From positions 620,001-684,000 of the forward strand of contig CBDCWA010000004.1 in NCBI GenBank assembly GCA_965223255.1: DNA of 64,000 nucleotides, read 5' to 3'. Below the pieces are notes generated by a model. That model ran no database searches, was not told where the DNA came from, and worked only from the letters and a program-made list of their open reading frames with translations. This document shows, one piece after another, positions 8,371 through 17,925 of the stretch (within the stretch, counting starts at the first letter, position 1; each line of letters begins with the position of its first letter). The stretch is from CBDCWA01 sp965223255 (GTDB lineage Bacteria; Pseudomonadota; Alphaproteobacteria; Rhizobiales; Hyphomicrobiaceae). The translations under genes were made by a program, and so were the position numbers.

Positions 8371-9611
8371 TGAAAAAGCTGGTGAGTCTAATACTGGTGG
8401 GCTTGGCTCTCGTCTCTGGCCTGATCGTCACTGGCACGGTGGAATTCCCCAAGGCTATGCAAGATGCATTGAGCTGGAACATCGCACCAAAGCCGACACA
8501 AGCCAAACGCGCGCCCTTATTGCCCACCGTCACCGTTGTCCGGCCAGTCCGCACGATCTTGACGGAAACGGTGCTGGTGACCGGGACCCTGGTGGCAAAA
8601 CGCGAAATTCTTATTGCACCGGAAATCGAGGGCCAAAGGATCATTGCATTGCTGGCAGAAGAAGGTGATCGCGTCAAAAAAGACCAGGTGTTGGCGCGCC
8701 TCGACCAACAGGTAATTCTGACCCAGCTGGCGCAGAACACCGCCGCCCTGGCCCGCGCAAACGCGGCAATCGCCCAGGCCAAAAGCAATATTGCGAGAAC
8801 CCAAGCCCAATTTCAGCAAGCCGACAACGCGCTCAAGCGCGCCCGCATCCTGCTCAAGAATAGAAACGTTTCCACAAGCCTATTCGAGCAACGCCAATCG
8901 GCCGCACGAACGGCCAAGGCACAGTTGGTTTCGGCCCGCGACGGCCTCGCGGTCGCCCGCGCGGAACGCAGCCAGGTGGAAGCCCGCCATAAGGAATTGA
9001 ATTGGCGTCTTTCGAAGACCGAAATTCGCGCGCCGGCAGCCGGCATCATAAGTAGACGCAATGCAAAAATCGGCAGCGTCGCCACCGGCGCGGTAACATC
9101 GCGGCCATTGTTTCATCTCGTCCAAGCCGGAAAAATCGAACTGGATGCGGAAGTGCCCGAAGCGACCATGCGCAAGATCCGCAAAGGCCAGATCGCAATA
9201 ATCTCGACACCGGACGGCTTACGGCGAAGCGGCAAGGTTCGCCTTGTCGCACCCGAAATCGATCGCACCACCCGCCTCGGAAGTCTTCGGATTTCGTTTT
9301 CGAAAAGTTCCGGGTTTCGCGTCGGCGGCTTCGCGCGTGGGCGCATAACAACGGCAACGGCCAATGCGCTTGCAATTCCCTTATCGGCAATTGTCTTTAC
9401 GCCGGTCGGCACGATGGCAAAACGCGTCGTGAAGGGTCGCGTGCAACTGGTGGCGATAAAAACTGGCATTCAGATGAATGACCTCGTCGCCGTAAAATCC
9501 GGCCTGACGACGGAAGATGACGTTGTCACCAACGCGGGCTCGTTCCTGCGCGACGGCGATGTCGTCCGCCCGGTCCGCAGGCCGTCGGATCGCCTTTCGG
9601 AGGCGCGCTAG
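8367..9611 (+). CDS. RND efflux periplasmic adaptor (membrane fusion protein)
   Basis: 414 residues. An N-terminal hydrophobic segment (VSLILVGLALVSGLIVTGTV) acts as signal or anchor. A lipoyl-like half follows (GTLVAKREILIAPEIEG and GDRVKKDQVLARLD), then a coiled coil rich in Ala and Gln (about 110-210), the second lipoyl half (TEIRAPAAGIISRR) and beta-barrel domains. This is the HlyD/MexA arrangement that links an inner-membrane RND pump to an outer-membrane channel. It overlaps the TetR gene by 4 bases and the pump gene by 1 base. No outer-membrane TolC-like gene is adjacent. Confidence 0.9.
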   Translation: MMKKLVSLILVGLALVSGLIVTGTVEFPKAMQDALSWNIAPKPTQAKRAPLLPTVTVVRPVRTILTETVLVTGTLVAKREILIAPEIEGQRIIALLAEEGDRVKKDQVLARLDQQVILTQLAQNTAALARANAAIAQAKSNIARTQAQFQQADNALKRARILLKNRNVSTSLFEQRQSAARTAKAQLVSARDGLAVARAERSQVEARHKELNWRLSKTEIRAPAAGIISRRNAKIGSVATGAVTSRPLFHLVQAGKIELDAEVPEATMRKIRKGQIAIISTPDGLRRSGKVRLVAPEIDRTTRLGSLRISFSKSSGFRVGGFARGRITTATANALAIPLSAIVFTPVGTMAKRVVKGRVQLVAIKTGIQMNDLVAVKSGLTTEDDVVTNAGSFLRDGDVVRPVRRPSDRLSEAR

Positions 9612-12600
9612 TGTCGAGAGCCAATATTTCAGCCTGGGCCATCCGCACACCAGTGCCATCCTTAGTGCTTTTTATGGTGTTGATCGCGCTTGGCATTTTT
9701 AGCTTTAACCGGCTGCCGATCACACGCTTTCCAAACATTGACGTGCCCATCGTCTCAATCACCATTATTCAGCCGGGCGCTGCACCCTCCGAGCTTGAAA
9801 CCCAGATTACAAAACGCGTAGAGGATGCGGTTGCGGGAATAATCGGGGTTAAACACACCACCTCCAATATTGTCGAAGGTAGCGCCACCACGCTCATTGA
9901 ATTCCAACTCGGTACGCCTATTGATCGTGCCGTCAACGACGCAAAAGACGCCATTGCACGCATCCGCTCTGAGCTTCCCCAATCCATAGAAGAGCCGATC
10001 ATCCAACGTATCGATATCGAAGGTCTGCCGATTCTGACTTACGCGGCCAAAGCACCGACAATGACAGAGGAGCAGCTGTCATGGTTCGTCGACGATGTGA
10101 TCTCTCGTGCTATCCAAAGCATCAAAGGTGTCTCAAAAATTGAGCGGGTCGGTGGTGTTAAACGTGAAATACGGATCTCACTCGACCCTGACCGATTGTT
10201 GGCGCTCGCCATCACATCCGGTGATGTCAATCGTCAATTGCGCGCCACGAACATCGATCTGGCCGGCGGGCGCGGCGAAATAGGCAATCGCGAACAGGCC
10301 ATCCGTACTCTCGCCGGCAAGACTACGATCAAGTCTTTATCCGAAACGATGATTGCATTACCAGGTGGCCGGTCCGTGCGCCTCGATAGCCTTGGCACCG
10401 TCAAGGACACGATTGGCGAACAGCGCCGTTTTGCCGAATTAAATAGGCGCCCCGTTGTCGGATTTGCAATCACACGCGCCAAAGGCGCAAGCGCTGTCAT
10501 CGTCGCCGAAGCCGTCAACAAAAAGCTCGCCGAAATAAAGAAGGCCCACCCCAACGTCGAGGTAAAGCTCATTGACAGCACGGTCGGCTACACGGTGGGC
10601 GTCTACAGTTCGACCATGATGACCTTGATCGAGGGAGCCCTACTCGCCGTTCTGGTCGTCTTTATTTTCCTTAGAAATTTGCGCGCCACCATTATCGCCG
10701 CCATAGCGCTTCCATTATCCATCATACCCTCGTTCTGGGCCATGGACGCGATGGGATTTTCACTCAATCTGGTGAGCCTTCTTGCCATCACGATTGTCAC
10801 TGGGATCCTCGTCGACGACGCGATTGTCGAAATCGAGAACATCGTCCGCCACATAAAGATGGGTAAATCGCCTTATGAGGCATCCCTCGAAGCCGCCGAT
10901 GAAATCGGCCTTGCCGTGATTGCCATCACAGTCACAATTATCGCAGTCTTTGTACCGGTTAGCTTCATGGGCGGCATCGCCGGCCAGTACTTCAAGCAAT
11001 TTGGATTGGTCGTTGCAGCCGCGGTCTTTTTCTCGCTACTCGTCGCCCGCCTCATCACACCCCTGCTTGCAGCCTACTTCATGCGCGACATCAAACATGA
11101 CGACAAAGAGGGCTGGCTTATCCGCACCTATACGGCTTTGGTAAGCTGGTCGGTTCGCCGCCGCATTGTGACGGTTATAGCGGGCCTTTGCGCCTTTGCA
11201 CTGTCGATCGCATCATTGTGGTTCCTGCCGTCTGGTTTCTTGCCGCCGGAAGACAACGGCCGCTTTCTCGTCGCGATCGAATTGCCGCCTGGGGCAAAAC
11301 TCGAACAAACACGCAGCGTCACGCGCGCGGCCACAAAACGGATCGCGGCACACAAGGAGATCACCAGCGTATTCACGAGCGGCGGTCGCATCTTGGGCTC
11401 AGGAGATGAGGTGCGCAAGGCGACACTTATTGTAACCGCTGTGCCGAAAGGCAAACGCCGGCGCTCGCAAGCCGAATTGAAGCAACTGGTTGCAACAGAC
11501 CTAGCACAAATTCCGGATATTCGATTCTGGTTCATGGAGGAGAACGGTCAGCGTCAATTCCAGATGGTCGTAACGGGCCGCGACGGCGCGGCTGTAAATA
11601 AAGCTGCCGCCAAAATTACGGCCCAGGCAAAGCGTCTCCCCCACCTCTCCCAAGTTACGTCCACAGCCGAGCTGGACCGCCCCGAACTGCGCATCACGCC
11701 GGATCCTGAGCGTGCCGCCCAACTCGGCGTCTCCACTGCGGCTATTGCCGAAGCCATCCGCATTGCCACCATAGGCGATAACAGCTCAGCCCTTGCCAAA
11801 TACAATGCCGGCGACCGCCAAATTCCGATCCGCATTCAACTCTTAGAATCGGCGCGTTCCGAGCGCCAGATCTTGGAAGCATTGAAGGTACGCACCGCGA
11901 GCGGCAAAACGGTTCCGCTCTCCGCAGTCGCGACATTCACCTTCGGCCAAGGACCGACGGCCATCGACCGCTACGATCGCCAGCGCCGTGTCACGATTAG
12001 CGCTGACCTCTTTAACAACGCTCCGCTTGGTAACGCCATCAACGCTGTAAAGGCACTTCCTGCATCGAAACAATTGCCTGCCGGCGTCGAGTTAAGACAA
12101 TTCGGCGACGCCGAAATCATGGAAGAAGTTTTCGAGAGCTTCACCAATGCGATGGCCGCAGGCCTGATGATGGTCTTCGCCGTACTCGTCCTGCTGTTTT
12201 CAAGTTTCTTGCATCCGATCACTATTCTGTTTTCGCTGCCGCTATCGATCGGCGGCGCCATATTGGCTCTGGTGATTACGCAGAACTCACTCAGCCTGCC
12301 GGTCGTGATCGGGATCTTGATGCTGATGGGCATCGTCACCAAAAACGCCATCATGCTTGTCGATTTTGCAATCAAGGAAATTGAGCGCGGCGTATCCCGC
12401 CATCAGGCTATTGTCGATGCCGGCCGCAAGCGGGCCAGGCCGATCGTCATGACCACTATCGCCATGTGCGGCGGTATGCTGCCATCGGCTCTCGCGCTGG
12501 ATTCAGGCGGCGAATTTCGCTCCCCTATGGCGATCGCGGTGATCGGCGGCCTGATCTCATCCACCGTTCTATCATTGGTTTTTGTACCGGCATTCTTTGC

Positions 12601-12709
12601 ACTGATGGATGACGTCTCACGCTTTATCTGGCGGCTCTTCGGCCGCTTCGTCACGCCGTCAGGCACACCATCGCAACCGCAGGGACAATCATCCAGCCCT
12701 GCCGAGTAG
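9611..12709 (+). CDS. RND efflux transporter permease (HAE1-type)
   Basis: 1032 residues, the full length for this family. It starts with GTG that shares a base with the preceding stop. The N-terminal helix is followed by the porter domain (FPNIDVPIVSITIIQPGAAPSE), a cluster of helices with the proton-relay segment GILVDDAIVEIENI (two acidic residues), a second porter domain (WFLPSGFLPPEDNG) and the second helix bundle (GIVTKNAIMLVDFA). It should export drugs, solvents or metabolites from the periplasm by proton antiport. Its position next to catabolic operons would fit export of toxic aromatics, but no substrate can be assigned. Confidence 0.92.
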   Translation: MSRANISAWAIRTPVPSLVLFMVLIALGIFSFNRLPITRFPNIDVPIVSITIIQPGAAPSELETQITKRVEDAVAGIIGVKHTTSNIVEGSATTLIEFQLGTPIDRAVNDAKDAIARIRSELPQSIEEPIIQRIDIEGLPILTYAAKAPTMTEEQLSWFVDDVISRAIQSIKGVSKIERVGGVKREIRISLDPDRLLALAITSGDVNRQLRATNIDLAGGRGEIGNREQAIRTLAGKTTIKSLSETMIALPGGRSVRLDSLGTVKDTIGEQRRFAELNRRPVVGFAITRAKGASAVIVAEAVNKKLAEIKKAHPNVEVKLIDSTVGYTVGVYSSTMMTLIEGALLAVLVVFIFLRNLRATIIAAIALPLSIIPSFWAMDAMGFSLNLVSLLAITIVTGILVDDAIVEIENIVRHIKMGKSPYEASLEAADEIGLAVIAITVTIIAVFVPVSFMGGIAGQYFKQFGLVVAAAVFFSLLVARLITPLLAAYFMRDIKHDDKEGWLIRTYTALVSWSVRRRIVTVIAGLCAFALSIASLWFLPSGFLPPEDNGRFLVAIELPPGAKLEQTRSVTRAATKRIAAHKEITSVFTSGGRILGSGDEVRKATLIVTAVPKGKRRRSQAELKQLVATDLAQIPDIRFWFMEENGQRQFQMVVTGRDGAAVNKAAAKITAQAKRLPHLSQVTSTAELDRPELRITPDPERAAQLGVSTAAIAEAIRIATIGDNSSALAKYNAGDRQIPIRIQLLESARSERQILEALKVRTASGKTVPLSAVATFTFGQGPTAIDRYDRQRRVTISADLFNNAPLGNAINAVKALPASKQLPAGVELRQFGDAEIMEEVFESFTNAMAAGLMMVFAVLVLLFSSFLHPITILFSLPLSIGGAILALVITQNSLSLPVVIGILMLMGIVTKNAIMLVDFAIKEIERGVSRHQAIVDAGRKRARPIVMTTIAMCGGMLPSALALDSGGEFRSPMAIAVIGGLISSTVLSLVFVPAFFALMDDVSRFIWRLFGRFVTPSGTPSQPQGQSSSPAE

Positions 12710-12875
12710 CTGAGCGAGCTCCCCACTCGGGCCCAAGACCGGCACATTTTGCACACCAGCCGCTTTTCGCTATAACGAGCCCATCGCAGTCACATCTGTT
12801 TGGTGTCCGATCACAGCAGTCGGTCGAAGCAAATTTGCGATAGACCGAAACATCAAGAGTTAACAGAGAACCAGC

Positions 12876-13562
12876 GTGCCCCAAAAATTTGACCTGGAGT
12901 TTATAGCTCCCACACCCCAACATCAGTCCGCCGCGATCGACACAGCCATCATCGCCGGCTGGACCGGCCGCAACCAAGACGCCGTCGAAAAGCACATTCG
13001 CGAACTTGAAGCGCTCGGTGTAAAACCGCCGAGTACCACACCAATTTTCTATCGGGTATCGGCCAGCCGCATCACCACTAATCCGACCATCCAGGCAACC
13101 GGTGACACGTCCAGCGGCGAGGTTGAGTTTGTTCTCTTGCAGTCAGGCGGCCGGTTGTGGCTCGGTGCCGGTTCAGACCATACCGATCGGGACGTTGAGG
13201 CCTATGACGTGACAGTGTCCAAGCAGATGTGCGACAAGCCGATCGCCAGCCAATTTTGGGCGTTTGAGGACGTACGAAACCATTGGGACAAATTGCTTTT
13301 GCGCTCCTATATAGAGGAAGACGGCAGCCAGACCTTATACCAGGAAGGCAGCGTCACCGCGATGCGGGAGCCCGATGAACTGATTGCGCTCTACACTGAC
13401 AACACATCGCTCGCCGACAACGCCTTGATGTTCTGCGGCACACTTGCAGCCATTGGCGGTGTTCGTCCTTCCAGTCACTTTTCCTTCGAGCTGGAAGACC
13501 CGGTACTGGGCCGCAAGATCTCCCATTCTTACAGAATAGAAAGCATACCGCGCGTGTCATAA
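12876..13562 (+). CDS. DUF2848-family protein
   Basis: 228 residues with a GTG start. The sequence has the features of the DUF2848 family as I recall them: an early GWTGRN segment, PIFYRVSA, GGRLWLGAGSDHTDRDVE and KPIASQFWAFEDVRNHWD. These proteins have a fold related to fumarylacetoacetate hydrolases and often sit beside amidases, but their reaction is not established. The SDHTDR motif supplies potential metal ligands. It is the first gene of a same-strand operon ending at the cupin gene, with a FAD monooxygenase next, so a role in opening or hydrolysing an oxidised ring product is possible. Confidence 0.7.
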   Translation: MPQKFDLEFIAPTPQHQSAAIDTAIIAGWTGRNQDAVEKHIRELEALGVKPPSTTPIFYRVSASRITTNPTIQATGDTSSGEVEFVLLQSGGRLWLGAGSDHTDRDVEAYDVTVSKQMCDKPIASQFWAFEDVRNHWDKLLLRSYIEEDGSQTLYQEGSVTAMREPDELIALYTDNTSLADNALMFCGTLAAIGGVRPSSHFSFELEDPVLGRKISHSYRIESIPRVS

Positions 13563-13599
13563 AGCGCAGATGAAAATGAGCAGATGAGTAACCAGAACG

Positions 13600-14829
13600 A
13601 TGACAGTTAACGAACAACGCGTATTAATTGCAGGCGGCGGCCCGGTAGGGCTCTACACCGCCTTGCTCCTCGGCCGCCAGGGCATTTCGGTCACCGTGTT
13701 TGATGCCAATTCTGAATTGCAGGATGATCCACGCGCGGCAACCACACATCCAGCCACACTCGAGATATTGAACGTCGACGGTATTGTTGAAGACATGGCC
13801 CGGGTCGGTCTGACAGCGGAAATCTTTCAATTCTGGGACCGGCCATCGAACACCAAGGTCGCGGAATTTGACCACCGCCTTCTCTCGGAAGAAACAGCCT
13901 TCCCCTATGTCATTCAATGCGAACAGTTCAAAACCGCCAAGCTGTTCTTGAAGCGGATAGACGGGCTGGACAGCGTCGAGGTCTTGTTTGACCACACCGT
14001 TCAAGATGTCAAAGACGACGGCCAATCAGTGACAATGACCGTCGCAACACCCAACGGCACCAAAACCTTTTCCGGCGCTTATGCCATTGGTGCAGACGGC
14101 GGGCGCTCCACCATCCGCAAGAGCGCCGGCATAAGTTTTGACGGCTTTACATATGCCGAACGGTTTCTCGTGCTCACCACGCCATTCGACTTTGCCGAAC
14201 ATCGCGGCTTTTGCGCCAGAACCTACATCGCTGACCCTGATGAATGGTGTAATTGTTTCAAGGTTGCAGCCGATGGCCCGCCTGGACTTTGGCGAACTGT
14301 TTTTCCGGCAGACCCGGACGCCGAAGAATCTGAACTGTTGAGCGAGGCTGCAACCGAGGCCCGTCTGCAGAAGTTTTTCCCACTTGATCGCCCCTACGAC
14401 ATTGTCCACCGCAATCTCTACACCATACACCAGCGCGTAGCGGCAGAATTTCGCAAGGGCCGCGTCCTGCTTGCCGGTGACAGCGCCCACGTAAACAACT
14501 CTATTGGCGGCATGGGACTTAACGGCGGCTTGCAAGACGCTGCCAATCTGGCAGAAAAGCTCGCTGCGGTGATATTAGACAACGCACCCGACAGCCAACT
14601 TGACCTTTATGACAAGCAACGCCGTACGGTCACGCATGAATTCGTTCAGGCCCAGACCATTGCCAACAAGAAGCGCCTTGAAGCGCGTGACCCCGAACTC
14701 CGAAAACGGAACCTATCCGAGCTATCCGAGACCGCCGCAGATCCTGACAAGGCACGAGAGTTCCTGCGCCGGACCTCGATGCTCACAATGCAAAAGCGGG
14801 CTGCCGCTATAACGCTGGAAGACGCCTAA
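13600..14829 (+). CDS. FAD-dependent aromatic monooxygenase (PheA/TfdB/UbiH type)
   Basis: 409 residues. The N-terminal FAD fingerprint is GGGPVGLYTALLLGRQG (about 8-24), followed by an acidic residue (FDANSE). The DG motif region reads AIGADGGRSTIRKSAG, and the late GD motif is LLAGDSAHVNNSIGGMGLNGG. These are the hallmarks of single-component flavoprotein hydroxylases that use NAD(P)H and O2 to hydroxylate phenols or related rings. The C-terminal thioredoxin-like domain of larger phenol hydroxylases is absent. It lies 37 bases after the DUF2848 gene, and its stop overlaps the amidase start (TAATG). Confidence 0.88.
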   Translation: MTVNEQRVLIAGGGPVGLYTALLLGRQGISVTVFDANSELQDDPRAATTHPATLEILNVDGIVEDMARVGLTAEIFQFWDRPSNTKVAEFDHRLLSEETAFPYVIQCEQFKTAKLFLKRIDGLDSVEVLFDHTVQDVKDDGQSVTMTVATPNGTKTFSGAYAIGADGGRSTIRKSAGISFDGFTYAERFLVLTTPFDFAEHRGFCARTYIADPDEWCNCFKVAADGPPGLWRTVFPADPDAEESELLSEAATEARLQKFFPLDRPYDIVHRNLYTIHQRVAAEFRKGRVLLAGDSAHVNNSIGGMGLNGGLQDAANLAEKLAAVILDNAPDSQLDLYDKQRRTVTHEFVQAQTIANKKRLEARDPELRKRNLSELSETAADPDKAREFLRRTSMLTMQKRAAAITLEDA

Positions 14830-16196
14830 TGACAAAGCCCAATCGCCCAACCGCCGTTCCGTTCATTACCAATACGAAGGCATTCTCGTCCGGTAGCGAC
14901 ACACCAACAGCACTCCTCGAGCGATGCCTGTCGGCAATTGACGAGCAAGAGAACGACATCAAGGCGATGACCGCCATAAATCGCGAACGCGCCATCGCCG
15001 ATGCCGAGGCCGCCACCGCGCGCTGGAAGTCGGGCCACCCGCTCTCTGCGATCGATGGCATGCCGATCGGCATCAAGGATGTGATCGAGACAATCGATAT
15101 GCCGACCGCAATGGGTTCGCCACTTTATGAGGGCTGGCGTTCCGAACGCGACAGCGCCAGTGTGCGCGCATTGCGGGAAGCGGGCGCCGTTATCATCGGC
15201 AAAACGGTAACGACAGAATTCGCTGCCAGCGAACCGGGCCCCACCCGCAATCCGTGGGATATCGCCCGCACGCCCGGTGGATCGAGCAGCGGTTCGGCAG
15301 CCGGCGTTGCCGCCGGATACTTTAGTACAGCCCTTGGTACCCAGGTCGTCGGTTCCATCCTGCGCCCGGCGAGCTATAACGGTGTGGTCGGTTTCAAGCC
15401 GACCGTTGGTGCAATCAACCGCGGCGGTAGTCATGACTTTATGAGCCAGAGCGTGCAGGGTGTTCTTGGTGCAACCTTGGAAGATACTTGGCAAGTGGCC
15501 CGCGAAATCGGTGATCGCACAGGCGGCGATCCCGGCAGCCCGGGTCTTTATGGGCCGGCGTCCATGCCGGCCACCCAACCACCCAAGCGTCTCGCCTTTC
15601 TGGAAACGGCTGGCTGGCCTATGGCCAGCGACGAAGCAAAAGCAGCAATGCAAACGGCGCTCAGCGCACTCAGAGCGGCCGGCATTGAAATCTTGACCAG
15701 AAAAAACTCGGACCTGGTCGAGGAAGTCGAACAGGCGATCGCGCCGGCGCATCAATTGACCCGCGACATCAACACCTGGGAGTCGCGATGGCCCCTCAAT
15801 ACCTATCGCGACCGCGATGTGACAAAGTTGAGCGCCGCCATGCAGGAAAGGGCCAAGGACGCCGAAGAAATGACACTCGAATCCTATCGCGCCAAGATTG
15901 CCAAGCGCGACGCAATTCGCACCACTTATGCCGGGCTCGCGAATTGCGTCGACGCATGCGTCTCGCTGACAGCCGACACCGAAGCACCCATAGGCCTCAA
16001 GGCCACCGGCAACGCCATATTCGTTGTGGTCGGATCATTGCTTGGCATTCCGACCCTTTCGCTGCCGATACTGTCAGCCAACAACCTGCCACTCGGCCTG
16101 CAGGTCCTAGGCTTCAGGAACCGGGACGGCCATGCCTTCGCGACTGCGGCCGGCATTATCGACTGTGTCGGCTACGACGGCGCCGTGCGCGCATAA
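14829..16196 (+). CDS. Amidase-signature family hydrolase
   Basis: 455 residues. The Ser-cisSer-Lys triad of amidase-signature enzymes is visible: Lys83 in GIKDV, the Ser run at 152-154 in PGGSSSGSAAG and Ser176 in VVGSILRPAS. The usual Gly before that last Ser is Val here. The enzyme should hydrolyse an amide, but the family is too broad to name the substrate. Start and stop overlap with the monooxygenase gene (TAATG) implies translational coupling. A second amidase of the same family lies at 40085-41377. Confidence 0.9.
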   Translation: MTKPNRPTAVPFITNTKAFSSGSDTPTALLERCLSAIDEQENDIKAMTAINRERAIADAEAATARWKSGHPLSAIDGMPIGIKDVIETIDMPTAMGSPLYEGWRSERDSASVRALREAGAVIIGKTVTTEFAASEPGPTRNPWDIARTPGGSSSGSAAGVAAGYFSTALGTQVVGSILRPASYNGVVGFKPTVGAINRGGSHDFMSQSVQGVLGATLEDTWQVAREIGDRTGGDPGSPGLYGPASMPATQPPKRLAFLETAGWPMASDEAKAAMQTALSALRAAGIEILTRKNSDLVEEVEQAIAPAHQLTRDINTWESRWPLNTYRDRDVTKLSAAMQERAKDAEEMTLESYRAKIAKRDAIRTTYAGLANCVDACVSLTADTEAPIGLKATGNAIFVVVGSLLGIPTLSLPILSANNLPLGLQVLGFRNRDGHAFATAAGIIDCVGYDGAVRA

Positions 16197-16207
16197 GGAT
16201 GGAGACC

Positions 16208-17902
16208 ATGCCGGACAGCCACAAAACCTTGCACCCTGCCTTGAAAATTTATTCCGAAACGTCTGGAAATCTTGAACGCTGTTACCCCGATCTTCATGAT
16301 CATGTACTGAGCCTTGCCCGTAACGATTTGCTCCACGTCATCGACGAGCCAATCAACAAAGACACCGTCATGCACCCCCTGGTGCGTTGGCAATATCGCG
16401 GCAACATCCCGGAAGCTGACCGCAAAGCCTTCCTATTTACGCAGCCCACCGACAGCAAGGCTCGAAGATACGATAGCGCGGTACTGGTCGCGGGCCTCGC
16501 GGCAACCACCGACGTCTACCGCATCGGTTTCGGAAAACCTCTCGAGCAGATTGCCGATATCTGGATCAAAGCGATTGCCAATCCAATTGCACCTAAAATC
16601 GTCGAGACCGCGCCCTGCCAGGAGATCGTCTATCAGGGCAACGATTTGCAGCAAGCCGGATGCGCCCTCGACGGCATCCCCGTCCCGATCTCGACCCCAG
16701 GCTGGGATAATGCGCCTTATTTGTCCGCCGGCCATTACATCACCAAGGATCCGGAATCCGGCGCCCAAAACATGGGCAATTATCGCGGCCAATTCAAAGC
16801 ACCCTTGCGCCTTGGCATGAACCCATCGGTTGAATTGCGTGCCGGTATCTACATGCATTGGTTGAAGTACAAAAAACTTGGCCAACCGATGCCGTGCGCC
16901 GTTGTCGTCGGCTGTCCCCCGGCCGTCTCTTACACTTCGGTACAAAAGCTGCCGATTGACCTGGATGAACTGGCGGTTGCCGGCGGCCTAGCCGGCGGTG
17001 CAATCAACGTCGTCAAAGCGAAAACGGTTGATCTTCTGGTACCGGCCGAAGCCGAATACATCATCGAAGGCTTTATCAATACTGAACTGTTGGAACCCGA
17101 AGCCCCCTTCGGCGAATCACACGGTTACATCAACCTGGCGGAATACAATGCGTTCATGGATGTGACCGCGATCACGCGTCGCCGCAATCCGATTGTCACC
17201 TCTTTCATCAGCCAAGTGACGCCAAGCGAATCCAGCGTCATACGCAAAGTTGCGATGGAACCCGTTTATCTCAATCACCTGCGCACCGGCATGGGCATAG
17301 CCGGCGTCAAGAAGGTGGCCATGCATGAGCCCCTTACCAGCCTCTATGCCGTCGTTGCAGTGCAATTCGAACGCGGCGTACCGGCAACCGAAGTCTGGCG
17401 GGGCCTCTATGGCGCTGCCACCCTGCACAGATTTGCCGGCAAGTGGGTCATCGCCGTTGACGAAGACATCGATCCTCACAACGCTGACGCCCTTTTCTGG
17501 GCCATGTCTTATCGCTGCCAACCGCAACATGACATGAAGGTTCTTGAACGAAAGGACCCCGGTCATGGTCCCAAAGGCCCGTTAGACAACGGCGAGAGTG
17601 CGTCGGTTCTGATTGATGCGCGCTTGAAGAATGACTTTGCGCCGGTTGCCCTGCCAAAGAAGGAATTCATGGAACAGGCGAAAGAGATCTGGGAGCGTCT
17701 TGGCCTGCCACCCTTGAAGCCCGAGCCGCCGTGGCATGGTTATGACTTGGGCGTGTGGCCGCCCCAGCTGGAATGGCAGGCCAAGAAGGCGACCGACAGC
17801 GAATATTTTGACCTATCAGAGCAATTGATCGCCGGTCGCCGCGCTGACGTTGAAATGAACGAACCCATCACTTTTGACAGCAACACGAAGAAAGCTGACT
17901 AA
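16208..17902 (+). CDS. UbiD-family decarboxylase
   Basis: 564 residues. UbiD features include NMGNYRGQFKAP with the conserved Arg, PAEAEYIIEGF, PEAPFGESHGY carrying the paired Glu region, and VAVDEDIDPHN near the end. UbiD enzymes use prenylated FMN to (de)carboxylate aromatic or alpha,beta-unsaturated acids. The same frame is open upstream to 15788 but that part is the shadow of the amidase gene. ATG at 16208 (MPDSHKT) has AAGG 9 bases ahead, with ATG at 16199 as an alternative. The gene starts 11 bases after the amidase stop. No UbiX-type prenyltransferase that makes the cofactor is in the window. Confidence 0.88.
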   Translation: MPDSHKTLHPALKIYSETSGNLERCYPDLHDHVLSLARNDLLHVIDEPINKDTVMHPLVRWQYRGNIPEADRKAFLFTQPTDSKARRYDSAVLVAGLAATTDVYRIGFGKPLEQIADIWIKAIANPIAPKIVETAPCQEIVYQGNDLQQAGCALDGIPVPISTPGWDNAPYLSAGHYITKDPESGAQNMGNYRGQFKAPLRLGMNPSVELRAGIYMHWLKYKKLGQPMPCAVVVGCPPAVSYTSVQKLPIDLDELAVAGGLAGGAINVVKAKTVDLLVPAEAEYIIEGFINTELLEPEAPFGESHGYINLAEYNAFMDVTAITRRRNPIVTSFISQVTPSESSVIRKVAMEPVYLNHLRTGMGIAGVKKVAMHEPLTSLYAVVAVQFERGVPATEVWRGLYGAATLHRFAGKWVIAVDEDIDPHNADALFWAMSYRCQPQHDMKVLERKDPGHGPKGPLDNGESASVLIDARLKNDFAPVALPKKEFMEQAKEIWERLGLPPLKPEPPWHGYDLGVWPPQLEWQAKKATDSEYFDLSEQLIAGRRADVEMNEPITFDSNTKKAD

Positions 17903-17925
17903 AAAGTGTGCAAAGGAACGCATTT

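Noticed and set aside
14826..15755. 309-codon minus-strand frame opposite the amidase gene
   Set aside because: Composition typical of an antisense frame; the plus-strand amidase triad is intact and explains the region.
15788..16207. N-terminal extension of the UbiD gene by about 140 residues
   Set aside because: The extension is Arg/Cys-rich, lies fully inside the amidase gene in another frame and lacks UbiD features; the ATG at 16208 has a ribosome site.
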